Shown: positions 41,728-50,970 of the stretch, in pieces
Position numbering within the stretch: the stretch's first letter is position 1
How the letters are laid out: the number at the start of each line of letters is the position of its first letter
Source: Burkholderia pyrrocinia
Lineage (GTDB): Bacteria; Pseudomonadota; Gammaproteobacteria; Burkholderiales; Burkholderiaceae
Assembly: GCF_018417535.1 (NCBI RefSeq)
Contig: NZ_CP070977.1
Location: 3,847,643 to 3,911,642, forward strand
DNA: 64,000 nt
Direction: 5' to 3'
Notes under the pieces: generated by a model
The model's database searches: none
The model's input: the letters and a program-made list of their open reading frames with translations, nothing else
Told to the model about the DNA's origin: nothing
Program-made: the position numbers and the translations under genes

Positions 41728-41874
41728 AGCGAAGAGGATGGGATCGGAGTAGTGTTGAAGCGCTGATTCTGGTGACCGCGAAGCATGGGACTGGAGTAAG
41801 TGCTAAGGCACTAACTCCGGTCGACCGCGAAGCATGGGACCGGAGTAAGCGCTAAAGCGCTAACTCTGGTCGAC
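41728..41874 (+). repeat. Three tandem 49-bp hairpin repeats in the nadA leader
   Basis: Copies at 41728-41776 (degenerate), 41777-41825 and 41826-41874 abut exactly. Each unit contains GCGAAGCATGGG followed by an inverted repeat; copy 3 reads ACCGGAGTAAGCGC-TAAA-GCGCTAACTCTGGT. Between copies 2 and 3 the stem shows compensatory changes (GTGC/GCAC versus GCGC/GCGC), which favours conserved RNA or DNA pairing. The last copy ends 13 bases before the nadA start and abuts its ribosome site. Confidence 0.85.
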
Positions 41875-41887
41875 AGGAGATATGGAG

Positions 41888-43024
41888 ATGCAATCGACGA
41901 TCAAACCCGTCGAGTACGACCGGCCCGTCGCAGCAGGGACCGTGTGCGGCGTGGGACAGGCGTGGGCCAAGGTGCCCGATGCGCCGTCCCCCGAGGAACG
42001 CGCTGCGCTGAAGGCGCGCATCAAGGCGCTGCTCGTGCGTGAAAAGGCCGTGCTGGTCGCACACTACTACGTGGACGCGGAACTGCAGGAACTCGCCGAC
42101 GAAACCGGCGGCTGCGTTGCCGATTCGCTTGAAATGGCCCGCTTCGGCCGCGATCACGATGCGCAGACGCTGGTCGTCGCCGGCGTGCGCTTCATGGGCG
42201 AAACCGCGAAGATCCTGAGCCCGAACAAGCGGATCCTGATGCCCGATCTCGATGCGACCTGCTCGCTCGACCTCGGCTGCCCGGTCGATGAATTCTCGGC
42301 GTTCTGCGATGCGCATCCCGACCGCACCGTCGTCGTCTACGCGAACACCAGCGCGGCCGTGAAGGCACGCGCGGACTGGATGGTCACATCGTCGATCGGC
42401 CTCGAGATCGTGGCCGACCTGCACGCGCGCGGCGAGAAGATCATCTGGGCACCCGATCGCCATCTCGGCAGCTATATCCAGAAGAAAACCGGCGCGGACA
42501 TGCTGCTGTGGCAGGGTTCGTGCCTCGTCCATGACGAGTTCAAGGGTATCGAGCTCGATCTGCTGCGCGCCGAATACCCGGACGCGAAGGTGCTCGTCCA
42601 TCCCGAATCGCCGGAAAACGTCGTTGCGCAGGCCGATGTCGTCGGCTCGACCACGCAACTGATCGACGCGGCCGTCAGGTTCGACGCGACGCGCTTCATC
42701 GTGGCGACCGATCTCGGCATCCTGCACAAGATGCAGCTCGCGGCGCCCGGCAAGACCTTCATTGCAGCGCCGACGGCCGGCAACAGTGCGACCTGCAAGA
42801 GCTGCGCGCACTGCCCGTGGATGGCGATGAACGGCCTTGCGAACCTCGCCGACGTGCTCGAACGCGGTCACAACGAGATCTTCGTTGATCCCGCGATCGG
42901 CGAGCGTGCGCGTTTGCCGATCGACCGGATGCTCGATTTCGCGGCCGCGCACAAGAAGCGCGTGCAGGCGAGCGGCGATCTGCAGCGCGACCAGCAATTG
43001 TTTGCGAACGTGGGGGCTGCATGA
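41888..43024 (+). CDS. nadA: Quinolinate synthase A
   Basis: A 378-residue [4Fe-4S] enzyme that condenses iminoaspartate with dihydroxyacetone phosphate to quinolinate, the second step of de novo NAD synthesis. Candidate cluster cysteines are in [24 protein letters not shown] and [29 protein letters not shown] and PEN-type motifs are also present. The ATG at 41888 is chosen over 41882 because AGGAG at 41875-41879 is then 8 bases away. It overlaps nadC (ATGA). Its leader holds the three hairpin repeats. Confidence 0.95.
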   Translation: MQSTIKPVEYDRPVAAGTVCGVGQAWAKVPDAPSPEERAALKARIKALLVREKAVLVAHYYVDAELQELADETGGCVADSLEMARFGRDHDAQTLVVAGVRFMGETAKILSPNKRILMPDLDATCSLDLGCPVDEFSAFCDAHPDRTVVVYANTSAAVKARADWMVTSSIGLEIVADLHARGEKIIWAPDRHLGSYIQKKTGADMLLWQGSCLVHDEFKGIELDLLRAEYPDAKVLVHPESPENVVAQADVVGSTTQLIDAAVRFDATRFIVATDLGILHKMQLAAPGKTFIAAPTAGNSATCKSCAHCPWMAMNGLANLADVLERGHNEIFVDPAIGERARLPIDRMLDFAAAHKKRVQASGDLQRDQQLFANVGAA

Positions 43025-43989
43025 CGAACGGCCTCCATGCTCACGTTCGTTCGCTGCCCCCCGAGGGGGCGGCCGCCTTCCTTGGTGGCGGCCCGGCGGA
43101 ACGCGGCACGACGAGTGCTGTCTCCCCGCTGTTCGACATCGTCCGCGAGCAATACGGCGCGGCATTCGACGACGCGATCGCGCGCAACGTTGCCGATGCG
43201 ATCGCGGAAGACGTCGGCGCCGGCGACCAGACCGGGCGGCTCGTACCGGCCGGAGGGCGTCGCCGCGCGCGCATCATCGTGCGCGAGGAAGCCGTACTGT
43301 GCGGCGTGCCGTGGTTCGAGGCCGTGATCGGCCGGATCGATCCGGCGATCGCCGTGCAATGGCACTACCGCGAAGGCGACCGGATGACGCCCGATTCGAC
43401 TGTCTGCGAACTCGAAGGGCCGGCGCGTGCGCTGTTGACGGCGGAGCGCAACGGGCTGAACTTCCTGCAACTGCTGTCGGGTGTCGCGACCGCGACGCGC
43501 CGTTATGTCGATCGCGTCGAAGGCACGCGCGCGAAGATCCTCGATACGCGCAAGACGCTGCCAGGCCTGCGGCTCGCGCAGAAGTACGCGGTGCGCGTCG
43601 GCGGCGGCGAGAACCAGCGTCTCGCGCTGTACGACGGCATCCTGATCAAGGAGAACCACATCGCAGCGGCGGGTGGTGTCGGCGAGGCGCTCGACGCGGC
43701 GTTCGCGCTCGATTCGGGCGTGCCCGTGCAGGTTGAGGTCGAGACGCTCGCGCAGCTCGACACGGCGCTCGCGCATCGCGCGCAGTCGGTGCTGCTCGAC
43801 AACTTCACGCTCGACATGATGCGTGAAGCGGTGCGCGTGGCGGCCGGCAAGGCCGTGCTCGAAGTGTCGGGCGGCGTCAATTTCGATACGGTGCGCGCAT
43901 TCGCGGAGACGGGCGTCGATCGCATCTCGATCGGTGCACTGACGAAGGACGTACGCGCGACGGACTATTCGATGCGGATCGTCGACTGA
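43021..43989 (+). CDS. nadC: Nicotinate-nucleotide pyrophosphorylase (carboxylating)
   Basis: A 322-residue enzyme making nicotinate mononucleotide from quinolinate and PRPP. The core is intact: [14 protein letters not shown], the [16 protein letters not shown] block with PRPP/quinolinate-binding basic residues, GILIKENHI, and the late [13 protein letters not shown] and [10 protein letters not shown]. The N terminus is unusual. About residues 5-29 ([20 protein letters not shown] and on) look encoded by a REP-like palindromic element rather than by ancestral nadC. No alternative start lies between that stretch and the core, so the extension is probably translated. Confidence 0.94.
   Translation: MTNGLHAHVRSLPPEGAAAFLGGGPAERGTTSAVSPLFDIVREQYGAAFDDAIARNVADAIAEDVGAGDQTGRLVPAGGRRRARIIVREEAVLCGVPWFEAVIGRIDPAIAVQWHYREGDRMTPDSTVCELEGPARALLTAERNGLNFLQLLSGVATATRRYVDRVEGTRAKILDTRKTLPGLRLAQKYAVRVGGGENQRLALYDGILIKENHIAAAGGVGEALDAAFALDSGVPVQVEVETLAQLDTALAHRAQSVLLDNFTLDMMREAVRVAAGKAVLEVSGGVNFDTVRAFAETGVDRISIGALTKDVRATDYSMRIVD
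43040..43110. repeat. REP-like palindromic element inside the nadC 5' end
   Basis: Two adjacent hairpins: GCCCCC-CGA-GGGGGC (43056-43070) and GGCCGCC...GGCGGCC (43071-43093), flanked by TTCGTTCGCTG and CGGCGGAACGCGG. I recall similar sequences as dispersed extragenic palindromes in Burkholderia and relatives, but cannot confirm by search. Here the element stays in frame. Confidence 0.6.
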
Positions 43990-44010
43990 CCGAGCGTCGT
44001 ACGATCAGAC

Positions 44011-44048
44011 AAAAAAGCCGTTGGCGCACAAACGCCAACGGCTTTTTT
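44011..44048. terminator. Bidirectional terminator between nadC and nadB
   Basis: AAAAAAGCCGTTGGCG-CACAAA-CGCCAACGGCTTTTTT forms a long perfect stem with T and A tails, placed between two convergent genes. Confidence 0.93.
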
Positions 44049-44081
44049 CCTGTGCGGCCGCGGCCGGGAAAGGCGCGTCGT

Positions 44082-45668
44082 TCAGCGACGCGCGCGCGGC
44101 GTGAGCACGCTCGGCAGCGCCTTCGGCAGCGTGTTCGGCCAGTCGCGGCTGTAGTGCAGCCCGCGGCTTTCGCGGCGCGACTGCGCGCTCTTGACGATCA
44201 GTGTCGCCACGTCGACGAGGTTGCGCAATTCGAGCAGGTCGCGCGTCACGCGGAAATTCGCGTAGTACTCGTGGATCTCGTCACGTAACAGCGACAGCCG
44301 GTGCTTCGCGCGTTCGAGGCGCTTGTCGGTGCGCACGATGCCGACGTAGTTCCACATCAGGCGGCGCAGCTCGTCCCAGTTGTGCGCGACGACGACTTCC
44401 TCGTCCGCATCCGACACGCGGCTTTCGTCCCACGCGGGCAGCGTGGCCGGCGTTTCCGAATCGAAGCCGGCCGCCTCGATCGCCTCGGCCGCCGCGCGCC
44501 CGATCACGAGACATTCGAGCAGCGAGTTGCTGGCGAGCCGGTTCGCGCCGTGCAGCCCCGTGTACGACGTTTCGCCGACCGCGTACAGGCCCGCGAGATC
44601 GGTGCGCCCGGCGAGATCGGTCACGACGCCGCCGCACGTGTAGTGCGCGGCCGGCACGACGGGAATCGGCTCTTTCGCGATGTCGATGCCGAATTCGAGG
44701 CAGCGCGCATGGATCGTCGGGAAGTGTTCGCGCAGGAACGCTTCCGGCTGATGGCTGATGTCGAGATACACGCAGTCGATCCCGCGCTTCTTGATCTCGA
44801 AGTCGATCGCGCGCGCGACGATGTCGCGCGGCGCGAGCTCGGCGCGCGGATCGTGCGCGGGCATGAAGCGCGTGCCGTCGGGCAGCTTCAGCAGGCCGCC
44901 TTCGCCGCGCACGGCCTCTGAAATCAGGAACGATTTCGCATACGGATGGAACAGGCAGGTCGGGTGGAACTGGATGAATTCCATGTTCGACACGCGGCAG
45001 CCCGCGCGCCACGCCATCGCGATGCCGTCGCCGGTCGCCGTATCGGGGTTCGTCGTGTACAGGTAGACCTTGCCGGCGCCGCCCGTTGCGAGCACCGTAT
45101 GCGGCGCCTCGATCGTGATCGTGCGGTCGTTGTCGACGTCGAGCGCATACAGGCCGTGACAGCGGCGGCCGGGCAGGCCGAGCCGGTCCGACGTGATCAG
45201 GTCGATCGCATGGTGGTTTTCGAAGAACGTGATGTTCGGATGCTGGCGCGCGCGCTCCGACAGCGTCGCGAGCACCGCATGGCCGGTCGCGTCGGCCGCG
45301 TGGATGATCCGGCGGTGGCTGTGGCCGCCTTCGCGCGTCAGGTGGAAGCCGAGCTCGGCTGCGTCGTCCTTCGTGAAAGGCACGCCTTGCGAGATCAGCC
45401 ATTCGATTGCTTCGCGGCCGTGCTCGACGATATAGCGCGTCGCGCCTTCGTCGCACAGGCCGCCACCGGCGACCAGCGTGTCGTCGACATGGTTCTCGAT
45501 GCTGTCGGCCGAGTCGAGGACGGCCGCGATGCCGCCCTGCGCGTTATCGCTTGCCCCCTCCATCATCGAACGTTTCGCGATCAGCGCGACACGTCGCGTG
45601 CTGGCCAGATTGAGTGCGACCGACAGCCCTGCCAGGCCACTGCCGACGATCGCCACGTCGAATTTCAT
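44082..45668 (-). CDS. nadB: L-aspartate oxidase
   Basis: A 528-residue FAD flavoprotein that oxidises aspartate to iminoaspartate, the substrate of NadA. The FAD-binding start is [20 protein letters not shown]. Substrate and FAD blocks include [37 protein letters not shown] and [15 protein letters not shown]. The start at 45668 has GGAG 8 bases upstream; the frame is open 33 codons further, but without family sequence. It converges on nadA-nadC, giving a complete quinolinate/NaMN module in 4 kb. Confidence 0.95.
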   Translation of the reverse strand: MKFDVAIVGSGLAGLSVALNLASTRRVALIAKRSMMEGASDNAQGGIAAVLDSADSIENHVDDTLVAGGGLCDEGATRYIVEHGREAIEWLISQGVPFTKDDAAELGFHLTREGGHSHRRIIHAADATGHAVLATLSERARQHPNITFFENHHAIDLITSDRLGLPGRRCHGLYALDVDNDRTITIEAPHTVLATGGAGKVYLYTTNPDTATGDGIAMAWRAGCRVSNMEFIQFHPTCLFHPYAKSFLISEAVRGEGGLLKLPDGTRFMPAHDPRAELAPRDIVARAIDFEIKKRGIDCVYLDISHQPEAFLREHFPTIHARCLEFGIDIAKEPIPVVPAAHYTCGGVVTDLAGRTDLAGLYAVGETSYTGLHGANRLASNSLLECLVIGRAAAEAIEAAGFDSETPATLPAWDESRVSDADEEVVVAHNWDELRRLMWNYVGIVRTDKRLERAKHRLSLLRDEIHEYYANFRVTRDLLELRNLVDVATLIVKSAQSRRESRGLHYSRDWPNTLPKALPSVLTPRARR

Positions 45669-45767
45669 GCTGCATCTCCATCGTTGCGCTTTTGATCTTG
45701 TGCGTTCCGGCGGCCACGGCCGCGGAAAGGGGAGAGCATACCGCGTCGGGCCCGGGCGTGCGCGCAA

Positions 45768-45796
45768 AACAAAAAGCCCCGCATGTGCGGGGCTTT
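45768..45796 (-). terminator. Terminator after rpmG
   Basis: Minus-strand AAGCCCCGCACATGCGGGGCTTTTTGTTTT, a strong stem with a T tail, 32 bases past the rpmG stop. Confidence 0.88.
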
Positions 45797-45828
45797 TCGG
45801 TCGCCGTCAGGCTGGCAGAAACCGGAGA

Positions 45829-45996
45829 TTACTTGATCTTGGTTTCTTTGTATTCCACATGCTTGCGGACGACGGGATCGAACTTCTTGATCGCCATCTT
45901 TTCCGGCATGTTGCGCTTGTTCTTCGTGGTCGTGTAGAAGTGACCCGTACCAGCGGTCGACTCCAGCTTGATCTTGTCGCGGGCGCCTTTTGCCAT
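45829..45996 (-). CDS. rpmG: 50S ribosomal protein L33
   Basis: A 55-residue ribosomal protein beginning [20 protein letters not shown], with the usual [13 protein letters not shown] and [11 protein letters not shown] blocks. It has no CXXC pairs, so it is the zinc-free (C-) form. It lies 17 bases downstream of rpmB, in the standard rpmB-rpmG operon. Confidence 0.95.
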   Translation of the reverse strand: MAKGARDKIKLESTAGTGHFYTTTKNKRNMPEKMAIKKFDPVVRKHVEYKETKIK

Positions 45997-46013
45997 GATT
46001 GTGCTCCTTGGGC

Positions 46014-46247
46014 TTAGGCTTCGCCGCGTGCGCGCAGGTCAGCGAGCACGGAATCGATGCCGTTCTTGTCGATCAGGCGCAGGCCGGCGTTCGAGACGCG
46101 CAGGCGCACCCAGCGGTTTTCGCTCTCTACCCAGAACCGGCGGTTTTGCAGGTTCGGCAGGAAGCGACGCTTGGTCTTGTTGTTGGCGTGGGAAACGTTG
46201 TTGCCGCTCATCGGCGCTTTCCCAGTTACTTGGCATACGCGTGCCAT
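46014..46247 (-). CDS. rpmB: 50S ribosomal protein L28
   Basis: A 77-residue ribosomal protein. [20 protein letters not shown] and [12 protein letters not shown] are diagnostic, followed by [21 protein letters not shown] (segments). It is the first gene of the rpmB-rpmG pair, with a leader of about 150 nt from the promoter at 46404-46433. Confidence 0.96.
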
Positions 46248-46403
46248 GAGAGCACTCCTAATACGCTAAATTCGGGGTTCGATCGCCGGTGAAGGTTCTC
46301 ATCGCACCGCCACGTGATCCATGGCTGCACTCTCAGAACGCCGTAGCCCTTACAGACAAGGCCCTTCGATGGCTAGAACTGGTTGGAAAAAAGACAGACG
46401 ACG

Positions 46404-46433
46404 ATTCTAGCAGAAAAAGTTCAGGAAAATCAA
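46404..46433 (-). promoter_or_regulatory. Promoter of rpmB-rpmG
   Basis: TTGATT (minus strand, 46428-46433) and TAGAAT (46404-46409) are 18 bases apart, in an AT-rich stretch upstream of rpmB. Confidence 0.65.
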
Positions 46434-46486
46434 ACCTAATTTCGCTTCGTCGTTGCGGCGCCCTGGGCGGGCTGCCGCGCCACAGT

Positions 46487-47260
46487 CTACAGCCAACCGG
46501 CACGCGCGAACGAGAAAGTATCGCTGGTGCCGACGACAACGTGGTCGAGCAGCCGCACGTCGACGAGTTCGAGCGCGTCGCGCAGCACGCGGGTCAGGCG
46601 GCGGTCTTCCGCGCTCGGCTGCACGGCGCCCGACGGATGGTTGTGCGCGACGATCAGCGCCGCGGCGTTGTGCGTCATCGCGCGGCGCACGATCTCGCGC
46701 GGGTAGACGGCCATGCGCGTCAGCGAGCCGCGTGTGATCTCCTCCATCTCGATCAGCCCGTGGCGGGCGTCGAGGTACACCGCGACGAACACTTCGTACG
46801 GGTGCTTGCCGATCGTCATCCGCAGATAATCCTCGACCGCGCCGGGCGAATCGATTTGCGTCCGCTCGTGTACTTTCTCCTTCAGCATGCGCCGCGCGAT
46901 CTCGGTGACCGCGGCCAGCCGCGTGGAGCGCGCGGGGCCGATGCCGGGGTGCGCCTCGAAATCGTCGGTCGTCGCCTCGAGCAGCCCGCGCAACGTTCCG
47001 AACTTCTTGACCAATGCGCGGGCGCTGGCGAATACGTCGTGCCCGGGCTTGCCGGTGCCGAGCAGCAGCACGATCAGTTCGTCGTCGGTCAGCGCGGCCG
47101 GCCCGCGCTCCAGCAACCGCTCGCGCGGCCGCTCGGGCCGCCAGTCGCCCGGGCGGCGCTTGCGCCGGCGGATCGGGAGGACGCGGCCGGGCGGATCGGC
47201 AGGCGCATCGGCGGTGTCGCGGCATTCGACCGGCGGCGGGGCGAGGCAAAGTGAGGGCAT
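46487..47260 (-). CDS. radC: RadC family (JAB/MPN domain) protein
   Basis: A 257-residue RadC-family protein. An N-terminal helix-hairpin-helix region ([18 protein letters not shown]) precedes the JAB metalloprotease-like domain with the metal motif HNHPSG and downstream Asp in LDHVVVG. Despite the name, a role in DNA repair is not well established. The N-terminal 45 residues are basic and variable. It is divergent from the prolyl isomerase gene. Confidence 0.88.
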   Translation of the reverse strand: MPSLCLAPPPVECRDTADAPADPPGRVLPIRRRKRRPGDWRPERPRERLLERGPAALTDDELIVLLLGTGKPGHDVFASARALVKKFGTLRGLLEATTDDFEAHPGIGPARSTRLAAVTEIARRMLKEKVHERTQIDSPGAVEDYLRMTIGKHPYEVFVAVYLDARHGLIEMEEITRGSLTRMAVYPREIVRRAMTHNAAALIVAHNHPSGAVQPSAEDRRLTRVLRDALELVDVRLLDHVVVGTSDTFSFARAGWL

Positions 47261-47395
47261 GCTTGAAACTCCAATGGCGGCGGGCTGTCTGCGCGACGTC
47301 GTCGCACTTTCCGCCTTGCGCGCTCAGGTGACTTACAATATTGGCTTTGCGCCGGGCCTTTGGGCCGTATCGGGCGCCGACTGAACGAGTAATTC

Positions 47396-47851
47396 ATGAG
47401 CCTCATCGATCTATCCGAAGTGAAGCCCGGTTCCCACGTCACGTTGCATTACCGGCTGGCATTGGCCGACGGCGCCGACATCGTCAACACCTTCACCGAC
47501 AAGCCCGCCACGCTGCTGCTCGGCGCGGGACAACTGGCGCCGTCGCTGGAACAGATTCTGCTCGGGCTCAGGGTGGGTGACCACTCGACTTTTCAGCTAA
47601 CGCCCGAACAGGGGTTCGGTCCCCGGAATCCCGACATGCTCCAGCGCGTGACGCTGTCGACGCTGCGCGAGAACGGGATGGTCGGCGACGATTTCACGCC
47701 GGGCGAGCTGATCGAGTTCAACGCGCCGGACGGCGGCCGGTATGCAGGGGTGCTGAAGGAAGTCAGCGAAACCTCGGCGCTGTTCGACTTCAATCATCCG
47801 CTCGCGGGCCAGGCGCTCACGTTCGAAGTGAAAATCATCGGAATCCTGTAA
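47396..47851 (+). CDS. fkpB: FKBP-type peptidyl-prolyl isomerase, SlpA/FkpB type
   Basis: A 151-residue prolyl cis-trans isomerase of the SlyD-like FKBP group. FKBP features are [15 protein letters not shown] at the N terminus, [19 protein letters not shown], and the end [17 protein letters not shown]. There is no histidine-rich metal-binding tail, so it is SlpA/FkpB rather than SlyD. It is 2 bases upstream of ispH, the same pairing (fkpB-ispH) as in E. coli. Confidence 0.92.
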   Translation: MSLIDLSEVKPGSHVTLHYRLALADGADIVNTFTDKPATLLLGAGQLAPSLEQILLGLRVGDHSTFQLTPEQGFGPRNPDMLQRVTLSTLRENGMVGDDFTPGELIEFNAPDGGRYAGVLKEVSETSALFDFNHPLAGQALTFEVKIIGIL

Positions 47852-47853
47852 TC

Positions 47854-48834
47854 ATGAGCACCACCGATACGCTGTCCGGGCAGACCGTCGCCGCCGATGC
47901 CGAAATTCTGCTGGCCCAGCCGCGCGGCTTCTGCGCGGGCGTCGACCGCGCGATCGAGATCGTCGAGCGTGCGATCGCGATGCACGGTGCACCGATCTAC
48001 GTCCGTCACGAAATCGTCCACAACAAGTACGTGGTCGAGGATCTGAAAAAGAAAGGCGCGATCTTCGTCGAGGAGCTCGAGGAGGTGCCGGCCGGCAACA
48101 CCGTGATCTTCAGCGCGCACGGCGTGTCGAAGGCCGTGCGCGACGAAGCCGACGTGCGCGGGCTGCGCATTTACGACGCAACCTGTCCGCTCGTCACGAA
48201 GGTGCACGTCGAGGTGGCGAAGATGCGCCAGGACGGCGTCGATATCGTGATGATCGGGCACAAGGGCCATCCGGAAGTCGAAGGCACGATGGGGCAGGTC
48301 GAGCGCGGCATGCATCTCGTCGAGAGCGTCGAGGACGTGCAGAAGCTCGAGCTCGCCGATCCCGAGCGGATCGCGCTCGTCACGCAGACGACGCTGTCCG
48401 TCGACGACGCGGCAGAGATCATCGGGGCGCTGAAGGCAAAGTATCCGAAGATCCGCGAGCCGAAGAAGCAGGACATCTGCTACGCGACGCAGAACCGCCA
48501 GGATGCGGTGAAGTTCATGGCGCCGCAGTGTGACGTCGTGATCGTCGTCGGCAGCCCGAACAGCTCGAACTCGAGCCGCCTGCGCGAAGTGGCCGAGAAG
48601 CGCGGTGTGGACGCGTACATGGTCGATGCGCCCGACCAGATCGACCCCGCATGGGTCGCAGGCAAGCGCCGCATCGGCGTGACGGCCGGCGCGTCGGCCC
48701 CCGAAGTGCTCGCCCAGGCCGTGATCGCGCGGCTGCGCGAACTCGGCGTGCGCAACGTCCGCGCGCTCGACGGCATCGAGGAAAACGTGTCGTTTCCGCT
48801 GCCGCGCGGGTTGAACCTGCCGCCCGCCGCCTGA
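47854..48834 (+). CDS. ispH: 4-hydroxy-3-methylbut-2-enyl diphosphate reductase
   Basis: A 326-residue iron-sulfur enzyme, last step of the MEP isoprenoid pathway, producing IPP and DMAPP. The three cluster cysteines lie in [30 protein letters not shown] and [13 protein letters not shown]. The catalytic HGVSKAV and [14 protein letters not shown] blocks are present. It is coupled to fkpB and followed by a strong terminator. Confidence 0.96.
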   Translation: MSTTDTLSGQTVAADAEILLAQPRGFCAGVDRAIEIVERAIAMHGAPIYVRHEIVHNKYVVEDLKKKGAIFVEELEEVPAGNTVIFSAHGVSKAVRDEADVRGLRIYDATCPLVTKVHVEVAKMRQDGVDIVMIGHKGHPEVEGTMGQVERGMHLVESVEDVQKLELADPERIALVTQTTLSVDDAAEIIGALKAKYPKIREPKKQDICYATQNRQDAVKFMAPQCDVVIVVGSPNSSNSSRLREVAEKRGVDAYMVDAPDQIDPAWVAGKRRIGVTAGASAPEVLAQAVIARLRELGVRNVRALDGIEENVSFPLPRGLNLPPAA

Positions 48835-48861
48835 TTGCCGCATCGCACCCGCGGAACACCG

Positions 48862-48889
48862 AAGCGCGCCTCCCGGCGCGCTTTTTTTT
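48862..48889 (+). terminator. Terminator after ispH
   Basis: AAGCGCGCC-TCCC-GGCGCGCTTTTTTTT, 27 bases after the stop. Confidence 0.92.
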
Positions 48890-49103
48890 GCGTATAGAAA
48901 TTGTAATTGCAACCATTATTCGCAATCATGGTGCAACCCGGTTGCTCTCCCTGTTTCCGACCGTCTCTCAAAATTGGTTGCAATGCAGGAAAACCCCATC
49001 GAATCAGGATTATTGGCGTTCTATAAATGGAGTTACAATGCGCCCGTTTTCAGGCCGGAATGGCTTTGAAATCGGGTTTTGGCAAGGCGCGGGAGACCAT
49101 TCA

Positions 49104-49790
49104 ATGCATGTGAAGTTGGCTTACGCCGAGTCCGTCGCCGCACCGGTTGCAATGCTTGCCGGTTGCAGCAAAAAGAGCGACGACGGGGCGGGCAGGGAGG
49201 CTGCGGTGTGCGCGGCACCGCCGGCCAGCGGCGTGCGCGTCGCCGGAACCGGTCGTGCGGCACCATCGGCGTGCCGCATCGCGCAATTGGGCAAGGACAA
49301 GGGAAACGGGGCACGTTTGGCGATCGAGGAAATCAACGCGCTTGGCCTGGCGAACGGTCGGGCAGCGGGCATGCAGGTTGCATCGCAGCAAGCCGCCGGT
49401 CGCGGTGTGACGACGACCGTGCGCGCCGATCGACGGATGCCGGCTACGGCGCCGCATGCATGCGGCGATGCGGGCAGCGCGCAGATGTCACCGGCCCCCT
49501 TTCATTTCGATTCGACGAGACAGCGTGTCGCCGCGAGCGGTGGTGTCGTGGCGCACGGTCTGGTTCGTACGATGGATTCCGACGCAGTCCTGACGAATGT
49601 CGGGCGCGGCTTTCGCGATGCCTTGCCAGGCGTCGCGGCGCGGAATCCGATCTGCCCGGGCGCGGGGTTCGCCTCGCACCGGACGGGAAAAGGCACGGAT
49701 GCCGGGCAACCGGACGATGGCCGTCTCGGCATGCTGCCCTACGACTTCAAGGAGGCCACGAACACCGTCCTCGACGTCGTGACGATTTAG
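49104..49790 (+). pseudogene. livK: Eroded remnant of livK (branched-chain amino-acid binding protein)
   Basis: A 228-codon open frame where livK belongs, directly before livHMGF. Homology is clear at several points: the lipobox VAMLAGCSKKSDDGAG, then IAQLGKDKGNGARLAIEEIN, SDAG-like DAGSAQMSPAP, a GQGLADEFEK-like stretch, and the terminal YDFKEATNTVLDVVTI. Intact LivK proteins have about 370-380 residues, so roughly 150 are missing after the middle, and the remaining parts are heavily substituted. The signal peptide core now contains YAES. The frame is still open, which is weak evidence in such GC-rich DNA. A ribosome site GGGAG remains at about 49090. Confidence 0.68.
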
Positions 49791-49804
49791 CGACGGGACT
49801 CATG

Positions 49805-49835
49805 ACGGCACCGGAACAGTGCGGTGCCGTTTTTG
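49805..49835 (+). terminator. Hairpin terminator between livK and livH
   Basis: ACGGCACCG-GAACAGTG-CGGTGCCGTTTTT lies 14 bases after the livK remnant stop. Such intercistronic terminators normally lower livHMGF expression relative to livK; here it now follows a decayed gene. Confidence 0.8.
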
Positions 49836-50001
49836 TATCCGTTCCGGCGGCAGGTCCGGCCGTACAGGCTGGGCGACGCGCGCCGGGACGATTCACCCTT
49901 ACCGGTATCGACTAGTACCCGCAGTGTCGCCGAGAAGGCGCGATTCCTCGCTTACCCGCGGGGCGCATCGTCCTCCGGCAGCACGGGCCAAGGAGCTTTA
50001 A

Positions 50002-50952
50002 ATGGATATTTTCGTCCAGCAGGTTCTCAACGGGCTGGTGCTCGGCAGTGTGTACGCCATCATCGCGTTGGGTTACACGATGGTGTACGGCATTCTCGGC
50101 ATCATCAACTTCGCGCACGGCGACGTGCTGATGATCGGCGCGATGGTCGCCCTGTCGGCCATTACCGTGCTGCAGAACCATTTCCCCGGACTCGGCAATG
50201 CCGCGACGCTGACGATCGGCCTTGGCATCGCCGCGGTCGTCTGTGCATTCGTCGGCTTCACGATCGAGCGCGTCGCATACCGGCCGCTGCGCCGCGCGCC
50301 GCGCCTCGCGCCGCTGATCACCGCGATCGGCGTGTCGATCCTGCTGCAGACGGCCGCGATGATCATCTGGTCGCGCAACCCGCTGCCGTTCCCGCAATTG
50401 CTGCCGACCGACCCGATCAACGTGATCAAGGCCACCGACACGACGCCCGGCGCCGTGATCTCGGTGACCGAAATCGTGATCATCGCGGTGGCGTTCATCG
50501 TGATGGGCGGCCTGCTGCTGCTCGTGCACAAGACCAAGCTCGGCCGTGCGATGCGCGCGATCGCCGAAAGCCCGAACACCGCGAGCCTGATGGGCGTGAA
50601 CCCGAACTTCGTGATTTCCGCGACGTTCATGATCGGCTCCGCGCTTGCCGCGCTGGCCGGCGTGATGATCGCGTCCGAATACGGCAACGTGCACTTCTAC
50701 ATGGGCTTCATCCCCGGCATGAAGGCGTTCACGGCAGCGGTGCTCGGCGGGATCGGCAACCTCGGCGGTGCGATGGTCGGCGGCGTGCTGCTCGGCCTGA
50801 TCGAGCAGCTCGGTGCCGGCTACATCGGCAACCTCACGGGCGGCGTATTCGGCAGTAACTACCAGGACGTGTTCGCCTTCATCGTGCTGATCATCGTGCT
50901 GGTGTTCCGTCCGTCGGGCCTGCTGGGCGAACGTGTCGCGGATCGCGCGTAA
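50002..50952 (+). CDS. livH: Branched-chain amino-acid ABC transporter permease LivH
   Basis: A 316-residue inner-membrane permease with about eight helices. LivH signatures are NGLVLGSVYAIIALGYTMVYGI near the N terminus (part of residues 9-30), FAHGDVLMIGA, and GMKAFTAAVLGGIGNLGGAMVGG. It forms the translocation pore with LivM. AAGGAGC lies before the ATG. Confidence 0.95.
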   Translation: MDIFVQQVLNGLVLGSVYAIIALGYTMVYGILGIINFAHGDVLMIGAMVALSAITVLQNHFPGLGNAATLTIGLGIAAVVCAFVGFTIERVAYRPLRRAPRLAPLITAIGVSILLQTAAMIIWSRNPLPFPQLLPTDPINVIKATDTTPGAVISVTEIVIIAVAFIVMGGLLLLVHKTKLGRAMRAIAESPNTASLMGVNPNFVISATFMIGSALAALAGVMIASEYGNVHFYMGFIPGMKAFTAAVLGGIGNLGGAMVGGVLLGLIEQLGAGYIGNLTGGVFGSNYQDVFAFIVLIIVLVFRPSGLLGERVADRA

Positions 50953-50970
50953 CGGAAGGGAGCAAACAAC

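Noticed and set aside
41728..41874. Tandem repeats before nadA as a CRISPR array
   Set aside because: Copies abut with no spacers, and no cas genes are in the window.
49079..49915. A second open frame across the livK remnant
   Set aside because: It is arginine-rich nonsense with no LivK similarity. The frame starting at 49104 carries the homologous pieces.
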